A DNA stretch of 64,000 nucleotides from Aliarcobacter sp. (GCA_028688995.1 JAQTXB010000009.1:56441-120440), one strand, 5' to 3'. Shown: positions 32,988 to 42,558, numbered from the stretch's first letter. A program made the numbers and translations. Notes: generated by a model not told the origin, from the sequence alone.

Positions 32988-34925
32988 TTAAAAATTCTCC
33001 CACTCATTATTTGAAGTTACTTCTTTATTTGGAATATCTTTTTTTATCTCATTTTGTTGATTATTTATATTTTTTGCTTTTACTTGTTCTTTTCCAACAA
33101 ACTCTTTTTGATTTGTATTATTTACAACCATTTTTGCAATTTGGTCTGTTAATATTGCAATATCTTGTGTTTGAGAAGCAATTAAAGCATTTTGTTGAGT
33201 TTGTTTATCTAATTGATTTACTGCATCATTAATTTGAATTATCCCATTTAATTGCTCTTTACTAGAAATCTCTATATTTGAAATTAAATTTATAGTTTGA
33301 GAAATATTTTCATTTAGTTGTTTATAACCCTCTATCATATTATTAGCTATATCTTTTCCATGATTTGCTTTTGATGTGGCATTTTCAACTATGTTTTTTA
33401 TTTCACGGGCAGCTTCTGCACTTCTATTTGCTAAGTTTCTCACTTCTGCTGCAACAACTGCAAAACCTTTTCCTGCTTCTCCTGCTGTTGCTGCTTCAAC
33501 AGCAGCATTTAAACTTAATATATTTGTTTGAAAAGCGATTTGGTCAATTATTGAAATAGCATCATTAATTGAATTTACCTGAGAATTTATCTCTTCCATT
33601 GCTTGAGTTGTTTGAGTTGCTAAAATTTCACCTTCTTGTGAAGATTTTGTAACTTTAGCTGAATAATCAGCCATTTTTGCAACATTTTGTGTACTACTTC
33701 TTATATTTCCAGTTATTTGTTCAAGTGCAGCTGCTGTTTCTTCTAAACTAGAAGCAGCTTCATTTGAACTAATATTTAATTTATCTACATTATCAAGTAA
33801 TACATGGGAACTTTTATCTAATGTCAGACCATTCGCTCTATCTTCTAATAATAGATGAGTTATTGCCCCACCTACATTATTTACACCTTGTGCTAATCTT
33901 AATAAATCTTTTTTAAGTTCACTTGTTTTCACTTGATTTAAATAGTTATATTTAGTATATTCTTCTAAAACATCTAAAATATTATCAATATTTGTTTCAA
34001 GATGTTCAGCCATATTATTTACAACATTTTTTAATTGCATTAAAGATGGATTTGAAACATCAAGATGTAATCTTTGACATAAATCACCTTGTTCAAACTC
34101 CCCTAAAACAGCAATTGTTTCATCAATTAGTTTTCTATCTTCTTCTACACCTTGTTTTGTTTTAATTATATTTTCATTTACAACTGTTGCCATATGGGCA
34201 AATTCATCTTTTGATGAGTCATCTAATAATTTAATTTCATTTGTTTCTCTATTTAAATATCTAAAAAAAGATAAAAGACCATTTTGAAACTGTTCAATTG
34301 AATTTGATATTTGTTTAACTAAAAAAGTACCAACTAAAGTTCCAATTACAATACCAATTAAAAGTAAAAATATCATCACATAAAGTGTATTATCAAGTTT
34401 ATTATAAGTAGTAAGTGAATTAGAAATGGCTTCATTTACTTGAGTATTTTTTAGTTCATCAACAAGTTCAGCTAATTTAAGAGTTTTTTCATCTAACTCT
34501 TCCATGATAGTATCACCTTGTTCTTTACTAATTGCGTAACTTTCAACCATCTTTTTACCAATATTAAAAATATCAGTAACATTTGTTTTAATCTGTTTTA
34601 GTTTTTCTAAAGAGTGAGTATTATTTTCATCTTTATACATTTTTTCAAATTTATTTATATTTTCCATAAATCTATTATAAGAATTTTCAGCCTCTGTTAG
34701 AGCTTCTGGATTTTGAGTTAAAGAGCCATCTGTTAAGAATTGTTGAATTTGGCAACTTTGAAATTTTGTATCTTCAGCTATTGCTGACATTGGCATAGAT
34801 TCAGTTGCTGTGTGTTTACTTATGTTTTTTACATTGTTTATATCAATTGTAATTAGTATAAAGGCTAATATAAAAATTCCTAAAATACCACCTAAACCAA
34901 TAATTAACTTATTTTTAATTTTCAT
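32988..34925 (-). CDS. Methyl-accepting chemotaxis protein with CheR-docking-like C-terminal pentapeptide
   Basis: A 645-residue transmembrane chemoreceptor. Helices at about 9-27 and 180-204 enclose a four-helix-bundle-type ligand domain. The signalling domain has the conserved hairpin tip [41 protein letters not shown] and methylation-helix sequences [14 protein letters not shown]. After the coiled coil a flexible linker rich in Asn, Lys and Gln ends in EWENF, close to the NWETF/NWESF peptide that binds CheR (and CheB) in enterobacterial receptors. No ligand can be assigned. A canonical HAMP is hard to see after the second helix. The gene is monocistronic or last after pdxH. Confidence 0.93.
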   Translation of the reverse strand: MKIKNKLIIGLGGILGIFILAFILITIDINNVKNISKHTATESMPMSAIAEDTKFQSCQIQQFLTDGSLTQNPEALTEAENSYNRFMENINKFEKMYKDENNTHSLEKLKQIKTNVTDIFNIGKKMVESYAISKEQGDTIMEELDEKTLKLAELVDELKNTQVNEAISNSLTTYNKLDNTLYVMIFLLLIGIVIGTLVGTFLVKQISNSIEQFQNGLLSFFRYLNRETNEIKLLDDSSKDEFAHMATVVNENIIKTKQGVEEDRKLIDETIAVLGEFEQGDLCQRLHLDVSNPSLMQLKNVVNNMAEHLETNIDNILDVLEEYTKYNYLNQVKTSELKKDLLRLAQGVNNVGGAITHLLLEDRANGLTLDKSSHVLLDNVDKLNISSNEAASSLEETAAALEQITGNIRSSTQNVAKMADYSAKVTKSSQEGEILATQTTQAMEEINSQVNSINDAISIIDQIAFQTNILSLNAAVEAATAGEAGKGFAVVAAEVRNLANRSAEAAREIKNIVENATSKANHGKDIANNMIEGYKQLNENISQTINLISNIEISSKEQLNGIIQINDAVNQLDKQTQQNALIASQTQDIAILTDQIAKMVVNNTNQKEFVGKEQVKAKNINNQQNEIKKDIPNKEVTSNNEWENF

Positions 34926-34989
34926 CTTTATCCTTTTATATCATTGCGAGAAGATTCTATAATATTCTTTATTGAATTTCAATAGTTGT

Positions 34990-35628
34990 TTAAGGGGCGA
35001 GTCTTGAAATAATCCATGAATTATTATCTTGTAATTCATAAACAAATCTATCATGAAGTCTATCTTGTCCACCTTGCCAAAACTCTATTTTTGTGGGTTT
35101 AATTATATATCCACCCCAGAAATCAGGAAAAGGAACTTCACCTTTTACAAATTTTCTTCTTATTTCATCAAATTTTTGCTCTAATAAACTTCTTGAACTT
35201 ATTACTTGACTTTGGTGTGAAACCCATGCGCCAATTTGGCTTCCTTTTGGTCGTGAGAGAAAATATTTTAATGACTCTGTTGTTGAGATTTTTTCAATAT
35301 TTCCTTCAATTTTTACTTGTCTTTCTAAATCAAGCCAAGCAAAAAGAGCAGCAGCTTTTGGGTTTTGTTCAATTTGTTTAGCTTTATTACTTTTATAATT
35401 TGTAAAAAATACAAACCCTTTTTCATCAAATATTTTAAGTAAAACAGTTCTAATACTTGGCATCATATCAGTTCCAACGGTAGCAAGTGAAAAAGCATTT
35501 GGTTCTGTTAGTTTTGCTTCCATTGCTTGATTAAACCATTTTTCAAACTCTAAAAAAGGGTTTGGGTTTAAATCTTTTATATCTAAACCACGCGTTGTAT
35601 ATTTAGCTCTTAGGTTTGTTAAATCCAA
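34990..35628 (-). CDS. pdxH: Pyridoxamine 5'-phosphate oxidase
   Basis: FMN enzyme that oxidises pyridoxine and pyridoxamine 5'-phosphate to pyridoxal 5'-phosphate. The 212 residues match the family length. Features: NPFLEFEKWFNQAMEAKLTEPNAFSLATVG, PSIRTVLLKIFDEKGFVFFTNYKSNKAKQI (FMN binding), SRPKGSQIGAWVSHQSQVI (PLP/FMN site) and the C-terminal FWGGYIIKPTKIEFWQGGQDRLHDRFVY signature. The end SRLAP is the classical terminus. The HD-hydrolase gene lies 26 nt upstream on the same strand. Confidence 0.96.
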   Translation of the reverse strand: MDLTNLRAKYTTRGLDIKDLNPNPFLEFEKWFNQAMEAKLTEPNAFSLATVGTDMMPSIRTVLLKIFDEKGFVFFTNYKSNKAKQIEQNPKAAALFAWLDLERQVKIEGNIEKISTTESLKYFLSRPKGSQIGAWVSHQSQVISSRSLLEQKFDEIRRKFVKGEVPFPDFWGGYIIKPTKIEFWQGGQDRLHDRFVYELQDNNSWIISRLAP

Positions 35629-35654
35629 AACTTATCCTTTAAATTTAGTATAGT

Positions 35655-37376
35655 TTATTCTTCAAAAATTTTAAATAATATATTTCTAAGTTCTATTTTC
35701 ATCTCTTCATTTAAATATTTTTTATTTGAATAGAGATAAAAAGGAACAGTATTTCTCATTGAGTGTTTTAATCTTTTTCTTAAAGTTGAAATCTCGTCTA
35801 GATTTATTAATTCATCACCATCATATAAATAGAAATCCTTTGCTATTCCTAGTTTAAAGGAAACTATTTGATATGAGAAAAATAGATTTTCTTCTTGATT
35901 TTCCCATTTCTTTATAAATTCATCTAAAGCTTGTTGTAGTTTTTTTAATCTAATATCTGTAATATATCCAAAACTCTCTCTGAATTTATACCTTTCAACT
36001 GTTGTAAAATCAAGAACTTTATAGAACTCATTTAGATTTTTCCATGGACTTCTAAATCTTCTTTTTCCAAATAAAACCTCCTCAAAACAATACATATATT
36101 TTATATCTTCTTGGGTTTGTATTTCTTTATCTTTTATTTCAAAATATTTAGTTTTAAACAATGAAATTAGCCAGTTTTCATCAAGCATTGAAATTGTATC
36201 CAGCTCTTTTGTTTTATCTGGGTTTTTAAAATTCCACAACATTGAGATATTGTTTGAGATTTTTTCATTTATATCACCTGATTCAAAATATTTATCCGAT
36301 AAATATTGAACTACATTTTCAAGTAGAGTATCGGTTTTTGCGATGCCATGATTGAAAATTACTTTTTTATAAAGATTAAATCTCATCTCTAACATATGTT
36401 CTAAATCTATTAAACTCATATCAAAAAAACTAAGATAAAATTTTTCATCTTTCTCAACTAATACTGCTTGTTTAGTAATTCTTATGTGATCATTTGGACC
36501 AGTTATATAACCACTTGCTAACATATCACGATTTATATAATCAAGTCTATCTGCATCAACTGTACTATCTATGAAGTTATGTAAAACTTTAAAATCAAAA
36601 CCTTCAAAAATTTGTTCTTCTAAAATTAGAATTGATAATCTTTTGATTAGTTTTAAATACTCTTTTTCATAAGATTTTACAAGAAGTTCTTCAAGTTCAT
36701 AATCAAATAAAAGTTTTAAAAGATTCTCTCCAATTGCTTCATGTAAAACTTCTTTGTTATTGTTTGTAATCTCTTCATAATTATTTTTAAATCGAATCTC
36801 TTTTTCACAAAGAGCTTCTTGTTCTTTTTCTTTTATTTTGTCATAAACTTTTTTTAGAGCATATTCAACTTGGTGTGAAAATGGTAAATGACCAACATCA
36901 TGAAGTAGGGCAACAATTCTTAATGTTTGTAAAAAAATTGTATATGTTGCTCTTTGTGCTTTTGATTTTGTTGGAATCGTAAATTGATATAAAGCTTTAT
37001 TGTCAAAATATTCCATATCATCAATACTTACTTTTAAATCTTCTTCTTTTATAATAGAAACTATCACTTTTTTTAAAGATGATAAAAAATCATTTTTTGT
37101 TCTTTTATCTGCATTTAAAAGAGCATTTTTAAACATAAAAGAGGCTAGATGCATTGTTCCTAAAGAGTGAATAAATCTTTTAGTCGTAATTGATGGATAT
37201 GAAAAATAGGCCAAGGCATTTTGAGTTATAAATTGTAATCTATTTACTATTTTTGTTTGAAGAATTTTATCTTCAAGTTTTGTGTATTCTATATGATTAT
37301 ATATAGTGTCATTAATTAATCGATTTTGTATGATATATTCCTTAATTGTATTATTACATATTATAAATCTCTTCAT
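35655..37376 (-). CDS. HD-domain metal-dependent phosphohydrolase
   Basis: A 573-residue soluble protein of the dNTPase/YwfO-like HD group. The N-terminal FIHSLGTMHLASFM (first His), RIVALLHDVGHLPFSHQVEYAL near residue 157 (HD pair plus FSH) and DADRLDYINRDMLASG (late Asp) give the complete metal-binding set. A C-terminal helical region (340-573) carries LRKRLKHSMRNTVPFYLYS. dNTP hydrolysis is typical of close relatives, but the substrate is not provable here. Codon use is normal for the window. It is upstream of pdxH and probably co-transcribed with it. Confidence 0.82.
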   Translation of the reverse strand: MKRFIICNNTIKEYIIQNRLINDTIYNHIEYTKLEDKILQTKIVNRLQFITQNALAYFSYPSITTKRFIHSLGTMHLASFMFKNALLNADKRTKNDFLSSLKKVIVSIIKEEDLKVSIDDMEYFDNKALYQFTIPTKSKAQRATYTIFLQTLRIVALLHDVGHLPFSHQVEYALKKVYDKIKEKEQEALCEKEIRFKNNYEEITNNNKEVLHEAIGENLLKLLFDYELEELLVKSYEKEYLKLIKRLSILILEEQIFEGFDFKVLHNFIDSTVDADRLDYINRDMLASGYITGPNDHIRITKQAVLVEKDEKFYLSFFDMSLIDLEHMLEMRFNLYKKVIFNHGIAKTDTLLENVVQYLSDKYFESGDINEKISNNISMLWNFKNPDKTKELDTISMLDENWLISLFKTKYFEIKDKEIQTQEDIKYMYCFEEVLFGKRRFRSPWKNLNEFYKVLDFTTVERYKFRESFGYITDIRLKKLQQALDEFIKKWENQEENLFFSYQIVSFKLGIAKDFYLYDGDELINLDEISTLRKRLKHSMRNTVPFYLYSNKKYLNEEMKIELRNILFKIFEE

Positions 37377-37473
37377 TTGTATTATTGCTTAATTTAAAAA
37401 GAATATATTTATTAATTCTATTTTAATTATAACTACTATAACATACTAATAATTATTATCAAAAAGGATAATT

Positions 37474-37593
37474 GTGGAAGATTATGTAATATATGTAATT
37501 GTTTTAGTATCTTTATTTTTTATTTATAAAAAAACTTTTGGGAAAAATGCTGGTTGCGGTTGTTCTGGTGAAAGTAAATGTAATAAGAAATAG
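37474..37593 (+). CDS. FeoB-associated Cys-rich small membrane protein
   Basis: A 39-residue peptide read from GTG 37474, with AAAAAGGA (37461-37467) 6 nt upstream. Residues 3-18 form a membrane helix (DYVIYVIVLVSLFFIY), followed by KKTFGKNAGCGCSGESKCNKK with a CGC...C cysteine cluster. This is the pattern of the FeoB-associated Cys-rich family (one helix, then a Gly/Cys tail), which usually lies beside the ferrous iron transporter genes. No feoA or feoB is in this window, so it is an orphan copy here. Its last codons form the left arm of a perfect terminator stem. Confidence 0.75.
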   Translation: MEDYVIYVIVLVSLFFIYKKTFGKNAGCGCSGESKCNKK

Positions 37594-37616
37594 AACATTA
37601 AGTTCTATTTCTTATT
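37582..37616. terminator. Perfect 15-bp bidirectional terminator
   Basis: AATAAGAAATAGAAC, loop ATTAA, GTTCTATTTCTTATT. The left arm includes the last codons and stop of the 39-aa gene. The PIN-PhoH gene ends 17 nt away on the opposite strand, so the hairpin can serve both. Confidence 0.8.
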
Positions 37617-37632
37617 TACAGTCAATTTATAA

Positions 37633-39024
37633 TTAATCTTTTCTATTTTCAAAGATTCTTTCAGTAAATTGAGCAAATTTACCACGAACTGCTTTTTCAA
37701 GTTCAATTGCAAACATTTTAAGTTCTGGATGTAACTCATTTGTTTGTTTTAAAAGAGTTGTCAAACCATTGTTATATTTGTTTAAATATAGATTATCAAT
37801 TTGTCTATTTGAACCAATTACAATCGCCATACAACTTTCATCAAGTCTAGAAAGTATTAGTTGAGTTGTTTTTTCACTAGAGTTTTGCCATTCATCCATT
37901 ATCACAATAGATGCTGATAAAGTTCTTCCTCTTGCTTCCCCTGGCCAAAGTGTTTCTATACAATATTTTGATTTAAGTTCATCAATTTTTGACTCAATTG
38001 ATTCTTGATTTTCTCTGTTTTCACTTTTTTTTAGATGTTTTTTTGCAATAAACTCTAATGTGTCTTGTAGTGCCATATTATAGATTCTAAACTTCTCATC
38101 ATTTCCTGATAAATACCCAATATCAGCACCTTTATCAAGGGATTCAATAGAGTTTCTAACATAAACAATTTTGTCATATAAACCTAAATCAATTAGTCTC
38201 ATAGCACTAACAACTGACATCAAAGTTTTTCCACTTCCAGCTTTTGCATCAATTACAAGTAAATCATACATATTTGATAAAATTGCTTTTGTAAATAGTT
38301 TTTGTTTTAAATTAACTGGTTTTACATTTAAAGCTTTAAAATCATTTTCTTTTAAAACATCTATTCTTTTATCGTGAATAATTGCATATTCTACATTTCC
38401 ATCATTACTTTCAAAACTGTAAGCAAAGTTTTCAGGTTCGTAATTTTCATCTATTAAAGTAATATCTTTATTTTCCAAGCTATTAAATAATGAAGAATCA
38501 AATTCTATGGATTTTACAAAATTAAATTTTGGAACAGTAGATTTATCATCATGTAAAGTTTCAGTTTTTAGTCCTTTAAAAAGGGCGAAAGTTCTTGCAT
38601 ATACATCTAAAGATAAAAAGATAGTTTGACAACCTTTGTAGTATTCTTGGGCGATTGAAGCTACTTCAATAATTCTTTTATCATTTGATTCAGAAATATG
38701 AATTTGCTCAATTACAGTGTCGTATTTATCTTTTGAAATAATATCAAGATTTAGTTCATCATTAAAAAGTTTCACAACTTTAAAGCCAAGTTTATAATCA
38801 ACCTCTTTTATTTTCATCTTTGCTAATAATCTTGCAAACTCTCTTGAATAATACCCAAGTTCATTAACTAACTTCTTTTTATCCTCTAATTCAAGAAGTA
38901 CAGTTTCAGGTACTACGATGTGGTTAGTTTTATTGTCGGAAATTTTGTAGAGATTTTGAAGGTTTTGTAAGATGATGTTTGTGTCTAGGACATATACTTT
39001 TTCTTTCATAAGAAATTCTAACAT
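37633..39024 (-). CDS. PhoH-like ATPase fused to an N-terminal PIN domain
   Basis: A 463-residue protein of the PhoH2/YlaK type. Residues 6-140 form a PIN ribonuclease domain: KVYVLDTNIILQN with the first Asp, ETVLLELEDKK, and a late FLSLDVYARTFA. Residues 240-455 form a PhoH P-loop ATPase: IDAKAGSGKTLMSV near 258 (Walker A), ASIVIMDEWQNS (Walker B) and GSNRQIDN. Known relatives are RNA helicase/RNases. ATG 39024 opens the longest form. ATG 39009 (MKEKVYVLDTN) would place the PIN domain right at the N-terminus and is an equally good start; neither has a strong Shine-Dalgarno. Confidence 0.9.
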   Translation of the reverse strand: MLEFLMKEKVYVLDTNIILQNLQNLYKISDNKTNHIVVPETVLLELEDKKKLVNELGYYSREFARLLAKMKIKEVDYKLGFKVVKLFNDELNLDIISKDKYDTVIEQIHISESNDKRIIEVASIAQEYYKGCQTIFLSLDVYARTFALFKGLKTETLHDDKSTVPKFNFVKSIEFDSSLFNSLENKDITLIDENYEPENFAYSFESNDGNVEYAIIHDKRIDVLKENDFKALNVKPVNLKQKLFTKAILSNMYDLLVIDAKAGSGKTLMSVVSAMRLIDLGLYDKIVYVRNSIESLDKGADIGYLSGNDEKFRIYNMALQDTLEFIAKKHLKKSENRENQESIESKIDELKSKYCIETLWPGEARGRTLSASIVIMDEWQNSSEKTTQLILSRLDESCMAIVIGSNRQIDNLYLNKYNNGLTTLLKQTNELHPELKMFAIELEKAVRGKFAQFTERIFENRKD

Positions 39025-39153
39025 AGATTAATGACAAAAAAGTTACATTTTTAGTATATTTTATATAAATTTAATTCAGAGTTATTTTCTTATTTCTTAA
39101 TTTTACATAAAAATTGTATAATTGCAATCAAATTGATTAATATAGGAATAACA

Positions 39154-40836
39154 TTGGTTTTAACACTTGAATATGGTTTATTATTTTTATCTATTTTGAT
39201 TATTATTTATTTATTATCTAAGTTGAAAATAGATAGATATTTAAGAAGAAAGAATCATATACTTAGACAATATAAAGATGCAGTAGAAGATAGTAATATT
39301 GTTTCTAAATCTGATTTAAAGGGTAATATTACCTATGTAAATGATAAATTTTGTGAAGTTACTATGTATGATAGAGAAGAGATTATAAATAAACCTCATA
39401 GTTTACTAAAAGGCGAAAACTCTAAAGAGGTTTTTAAAGAATTATGGGAAACAATAAAAAATAAGAAAACATGGCATGGTGTTTTAAAAAATAAGAGAAA
39501 AGATGGTGAATTCTATTATGTTAATATTACTATTAAACCTATTTTGGATGAGAATAATGAAATTATAGAGTACATTGCAATTAGACATGAAATAACAGAT
39601 TTAATTCATAAATCAGTTGAGCTGGAAAAAAACTTAAGAGAAGACTTTCTTACAAAAGAGGGAAATAGATTTAAACTATTTGAAGATATTAAAAAATCAA
39701 AAAAACCTTCTTTAGCTCTTTTAGATATAAATAGATTTGGAGATATAAACGATTTTTATGGATATGAAATTGGAGATGAAGTTTTAAAAATAGTTGCTGA
39801 GTCGTTTAGAAAGTATATGGGTAATAAATATTCTTTATATAGGATTTATTCTGATGAATTTGCAATTTTGGCTGATAATGAAGATAGAGAACATTTTATT
39901 AGATTTATAAAATTCATTGTTGATTCTATCTCGGCTACTCCTTTATTAATAATGGGTAAAGAGATATATATTCAAATGAGGTTTAGTCTATCTTTTGAAG
40001 AAAAAGACAATTTGAAAAAAACTGCAAATATAATAAAACGATATTCAAAAGTAAATAAAGATATTCATATTTATGACAAAAAGTTAGAGATTGAAAAGAT
40101 TTATGAAAAAAATATCATGTGGACAAGTAAATTAAAAAAAGCTTTTGATAGTAATTGTATAGTTCCTTATTATCAGGCAATATTTAATATAAAAACAAAT
40201 AAAATTGAGAAGTATGAAGCATTAGTAAGATTAATAGATGAACAAGGAATTGCTATTTCTCCATATTATTTTTTAGACATTGCAAAAAAATCAAAACAGT
40301 ATTTAAAACTTACAAAAGAAGTTATAAAAAAATCATTTGACTATTTTAAAGATAAAGATTATGAATTTTCTATAAATTTAACTTTAGAAGATGTAAAAAG
40401 TAAAAATATCTCTTCTTATGTAATAGAAATGTTAAAAGAGTATAACATTGCTTCAAAAGTTGTATTTGAAATAGTAGAATCAGAAGGTATAGAAGATTTC
40501 TCACAAGTTAATAGTTTTATTGATACAGTAAGAGCCTTAGGCTGTAAAATCGCAATTGACGATTTTGGAAGCGGATATTCAAACTTTGAGTATTTGATAA
40601 AATTAAATGCGGATTATATAAAAATAGATGGCTCTTTAATTAAAGATATTTTAGTAAATAAAAATAATCAAGAAATAGTAATAACAATAGTTGATTTTGC
40701 TAAAAGACAAGGATTTAAAACAATAGCTGAGTTTGTTTCATCAAAAGAGATATTTGACAGAGTTAAAGAGTTAGGAATTGATTATGCACAAGGATATTAT
40801 ATTTCTGAACCTAAGCCTGAAATTCAAGAAGCTTAA
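39154..40836 (+). CDS. PAS-GGDEF-EAL protein with degenerate GGDEF
   Basis: A 560-residue membrane-anchored protein: one N-terminal helix (5-25), PAS (about 45-155, DLKGNITYVNDKFCEVTMYDREEIINKP, with a PAC end), a GGDEF fold with YSDEF in place of GGDEF near 238, and an EAL domain (325-555) with YEALVRL, NLTLED, EIVESE, AIDDFGSGYSNF, KIDGSLI, AEFVSS and YAQGYY intact. The expected output is c-di-GMP hydrolysis, possibly tuned by PAS ligand and by GTP binding to the dead cyclase domain. TTG 39154 is preferred over TTG 39133 because AGGA lies 6 nt before it. It is divergent from the PIN-PhoH gene. Confidence 0.85.
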   Translation: MVLTLEYGLLFLSILIIIYLLSKLKIDRYLRRKNHILRQYKDAVEDSNIVSKSDLKGNITYVNDKFCEVTMYDREEIINKPHSLLKGENSKEVFKELWETIKNKKTWHGVLKNKRKDGEFYYVNITIKPILDENNEIIEYIAIRHEITDLIHKSVELEKNLREDFLTKEGNRFKLFEDIKKSKKPSLALLDINRFGDINDFYGYEIGDEVLKIVAESFRKYMGNKYSLYRIYSDEFAILADNEDREHFIRFIKFIVDSISATPLLIMGKEIYIQMRFSLSFEEKDNLKKTANIIKRYSKVNKDIHIYDKKLEIEKIYEKNIMWTSKLKKAFDSNCIVPYYQAIFNIKTNKIEKYEALVRLIDEQGIAISPYYFLDIAKKSKQYLKLTKEVIKKSFDYFKDKDYEFSINLTLEDVKSKNISSYVIEMLKEYNIASKVVFEIVESEGIEDFSQVNSFIDTVRALGCKIAIDDFGSGYSNFEYLIKLNADYIKIDGSLIKDILVNKNNQEIVITIVDFAKRQGFKTIAEFVSSKEIFDRVKELGIDYAQGYYISEPKPEIQEA

Positions 40837-40854
40837 GAGTTTCCTCTTAAGCTT
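40829..40854. terminator. Bidirectional terminator, perfect 11-bp stem
   Basis: AAGCTTAAGAG, loop TTTC, CTCTTAAGCTT. The stem includes the stop codons of both convergent genes. A TTTT follows on the plus side. Confidence 0.8.
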
Positions 40855-41356
40855 TTGATAGTTTTGCTAGATTATTAATCATAGAAATTGCAGTTTCTTC
40901 ATTTAAAGGTTTCTCATAAGTTGTTAAAATTTCCCTTGCAAGAATATTTGAACCTAAATGTTGAAACATTATTCTCATAGCTTGAAGACCTTTTGCTCCA
41001 CCTCCACCACTGTGCGTAGCTAGGGCAACAATTTTCTCATTAAAAGCATCTCTCCAATCTTTTGTAGCTCTTGAAGTCCATGCCATTGCATTATTTAATA
41101 CAGGAGGCATTACTCCATTGTACTCAGGAGCTACAATAATAAACGCATTTAATGCTAATATTTTTGAAGCAAGTGTCAAAGCATTTTCAGGTATTCCATT
41201 TTCTTGCTCTTCAATTGTACTATAAAGTGGTAATCTTAAATCAACTAAATTTATTAATTCTGTTTCATGGTTTTGACTTAGTGCAAGTTCTTGTAATTTT
41301 AATCCTAATTTCAAGTTGTTATTTGAACTAGCTACTAATATTCCTATTTTTGACAT
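40847..41356 (-). CDS. NADPH-dependent FMN reductase-family protein
   Basis: A 169-residue flavodoxin-like oxidoreductase. The phosphate loop ILVASSNNNLKLGLKLQEL (4-22), VDLRLPLYS and IVAPEYNGVMPPVLNNAMAWTSR (flavin-ring loop), then VALATHSGGGGAKGLQAMRIMFQHLGS, are typical of the NAD(P)H-dependent FMN reductase/azoreductase group. It probably reduces quinones or azo compounds with NADPH through FMN. It is a single gene and has AAGGATAA before its ATG. Confidence 0.88.
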   Translation of the reverse strand: MSKIGILVASSNNNLKLGLKLQELALSQNHETELINLVDLRLPLYSTIEEQENGIPENALTLASKILALNAFIIVAPEYNGVMPPVLNNAMAWTSRATKDWRDAFNEKIVALATHSGGGGAKGLQAMRIMFQHLGSNILAREILTTYEKPLNEETAISMINNLAKLSKA

Positions 41357-41514
41357 ATTTATCCTTATTTGTATTTTTTAAAGAATTCATTATATCAAAT
41401 GAATTCTTTTATACTATATAAGACAAAAAATATCTTAATTTTTTATTCACATTTAAGAAGCCAAAATATATGGTACACTTTTTGTATATTAAAAAATAAA
41501 CACAAAGGAATCAT

Positions 41515-41844
41515 ATGGTTTGTAAATTTCAGGAAATAAGCGATTTTTTTCATAAATACTCACAACTTTTAGAAGGTATTACAGAAGAAGAGTTAAAAGA
41601 GTTATTAGAAACATTTCCACATGCATGTAAATTTGTAAAAACACTTGATGAGGATATTGTTAATTGTGGTGATTTAGAAGTTGTATCACAAAAAACTTTA
41701 GAATTACTCAATAACGCATATGATCATGAATATACAAAAGATGACATTTTAAAGTTTGCAGCTGTAACATGTAAAATGTTTGATATTGTTGATGCTCCTA
41801 AATATCATGTTCCATTTATTTTACTTATGTTGGCAAAACTCTGA
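41515..41844 (+). CDS. Hypothetical small helical protein, 109 aa
   Basis: I do not recognise this protein. It is soluble and almost entirely helical, acidic in the middle (GITEEELKELLETF, DEDIVNCGDLEVV), with four Cys (positions 3, 38, 52, 87) not arranged as a metal site. The C-terminus (PKYHVPFILLMLAKL) is hydrophobic. The AAAGGA Shine-Dalgarno sits 6 nt before the ATG. A TATATT/TATATG-like -10 is possible near 41470-41490. It stands alone between the FMN reductase and the tRNA cluster. Confidence 0.55.
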   Translation: MVCKFQEISDFFHKYSQLLEGITEEELKELLETFPHACKFVKTLDEDIVNCGDLEVVSQKTLELLNNAYDHEYTKDDILKFAAVTCKMFDIVDAPKYHVPFILLMLAKL

Positions 41845-42005
41845 TAGTTAATTTAGAAAAATATTTTTGATTTATTTCATTTTAGGATGAAAAGAAAGAG
41901 TGTTTTACAAGTTAATATAGTAATCTAGCATATTGTTAGCACAATTTTAAAACAGTTTTAAAGTTTTGTGATTGAAAAGACCATGAAATAGGGATTGTTT
42001 TACAG

Positions 42006-42092
42006 TGGTGCGAATGGTGAGAATCGAACTCACACTCCGAAACCGGAACGGGATTTTAAGTCCCGCGCGTCTACCTATTCCGCCACACTCGC
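42006..42092 (-). tRNA. tRNA-Leu (anticodon TAA)
   Basis: An 87-nt class II tRNA with encoded CCA. The acceptor is GCGAGTG with CATTCGC, discriminator A. The anticodon loop reads CTTAAAA with TAA. There is a long variable arm and the T-loop TTCGATT. It is the last gene of the minus-strand tRNA cluster. Confidence 0.95.
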
Positions 42093-42118
42093 ACATGTGT
42101 ATAATAAAAATTCAAAAG

Positions 42119-42194
42119 TGGTGGTTCGAGACAGAATCGAACTGTCGACACAAGGATTTTCAATCCTTTGCTCTACCGACTGAGCTATCGAACC
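42119..42194 (-). tRNA. tRNA-Phe (anticodon GAA)
   Basis: A 76-nt tRNA with encoded CCA. Acceptor GGTTCGA/TCGAACC, discriminator A, D-arm GCTC...GAGC, anticodon loop TTGAAAA, T-loop TTCGATT. Confidence 0.96.
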
Positions 42195-42219
42195 CTTGTA
42201 ACTTTTGAACATAAAAAAG

Positions 42220-42304
42220 TGGTGGTGAGAGAAGGATTCGAACCTTCGAAGCCGTAGGCGGCGGATTTACAGTCCGCAGGATTTGACCACTCTCCAACCT
42301 CACC
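42220..42304 (-). tRNA. tRNA-Tyr (anticodon GTA)
   Basis: An 85-nt class II tRNA with encoded CCA. Acceptor GGTGAGG/TCTCACC, discriminator A, anticodon loop CTGTAAA, long variable arm, T-loop TTCGAAT. Confidence 0.96.
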
Positions 42305-42327
42305 GTTGAAAATCTTACTTAAACTAA

Positions 42328-42402
42328 TGGATGGGGTAGAAGGATTCGAACCTTCGAGTGACGGTACCAAAAACCGTTGCCTTACCGCTTGGCGATACCC
42401 CA
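42328..42402 (-). tRNA. tRNA-Gln (anticodon TTG)
   Basis: A 75-nt tRNA with encoded CCA. Acceptor TGGGGTA/TACCCCA, anticodon loop TTTTGGT with TTG. The discriminator base reads T (U73), where G is usual in tRNA-Gln of other bacteria. It is the first gene of the cluster, followed in order by Tyr, Phe and Leu. Confidence 0.95.
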
Positions 42403-42420
42403 TTAATTTAAGTGGACGGA

Positions 42421-42426
42421 ATTATA
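42421..42426 (-). promoter_or_regulatory. Putative -10 box of the tRNA cluster
   Basis: TATAAT on the minus strand followed by TCCGTCC, a GC-richer discriminator as often seen at stable-RNA promoters. It lies 19 nt before the tRNA-Gln 5' end. No consensus -35 is seen. Confidence 0.5.
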
Positions 42427-42558
42427 TACTTTAAATAATTAAAGTTAGCTAAATCTTAATAATCTTTTTTAAAATATTTAAAGTTCTTTACTAAGAATTT
42501 GATTTATGGTATTATTTTTTTGATTTAAAAGTTATTTTGATCATTATAAAGGTGAAAT

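Noticed and set aside
41845..42005. Possible small ORF (MKRKSVLQVNIVI) between the 109-aa gene and the tRNA cluster
   Set aside because: Thirteen codons with no Shine-Dalgarno. Otherwise I see nothing in this stretch beyond AT-rich spacer.
41995..42403. Open frames of 60-70 codons across the tRNA cluster on both strands
   Set aside because: They are exactly covered by four well-formed tRNA genes with encoded CCA.
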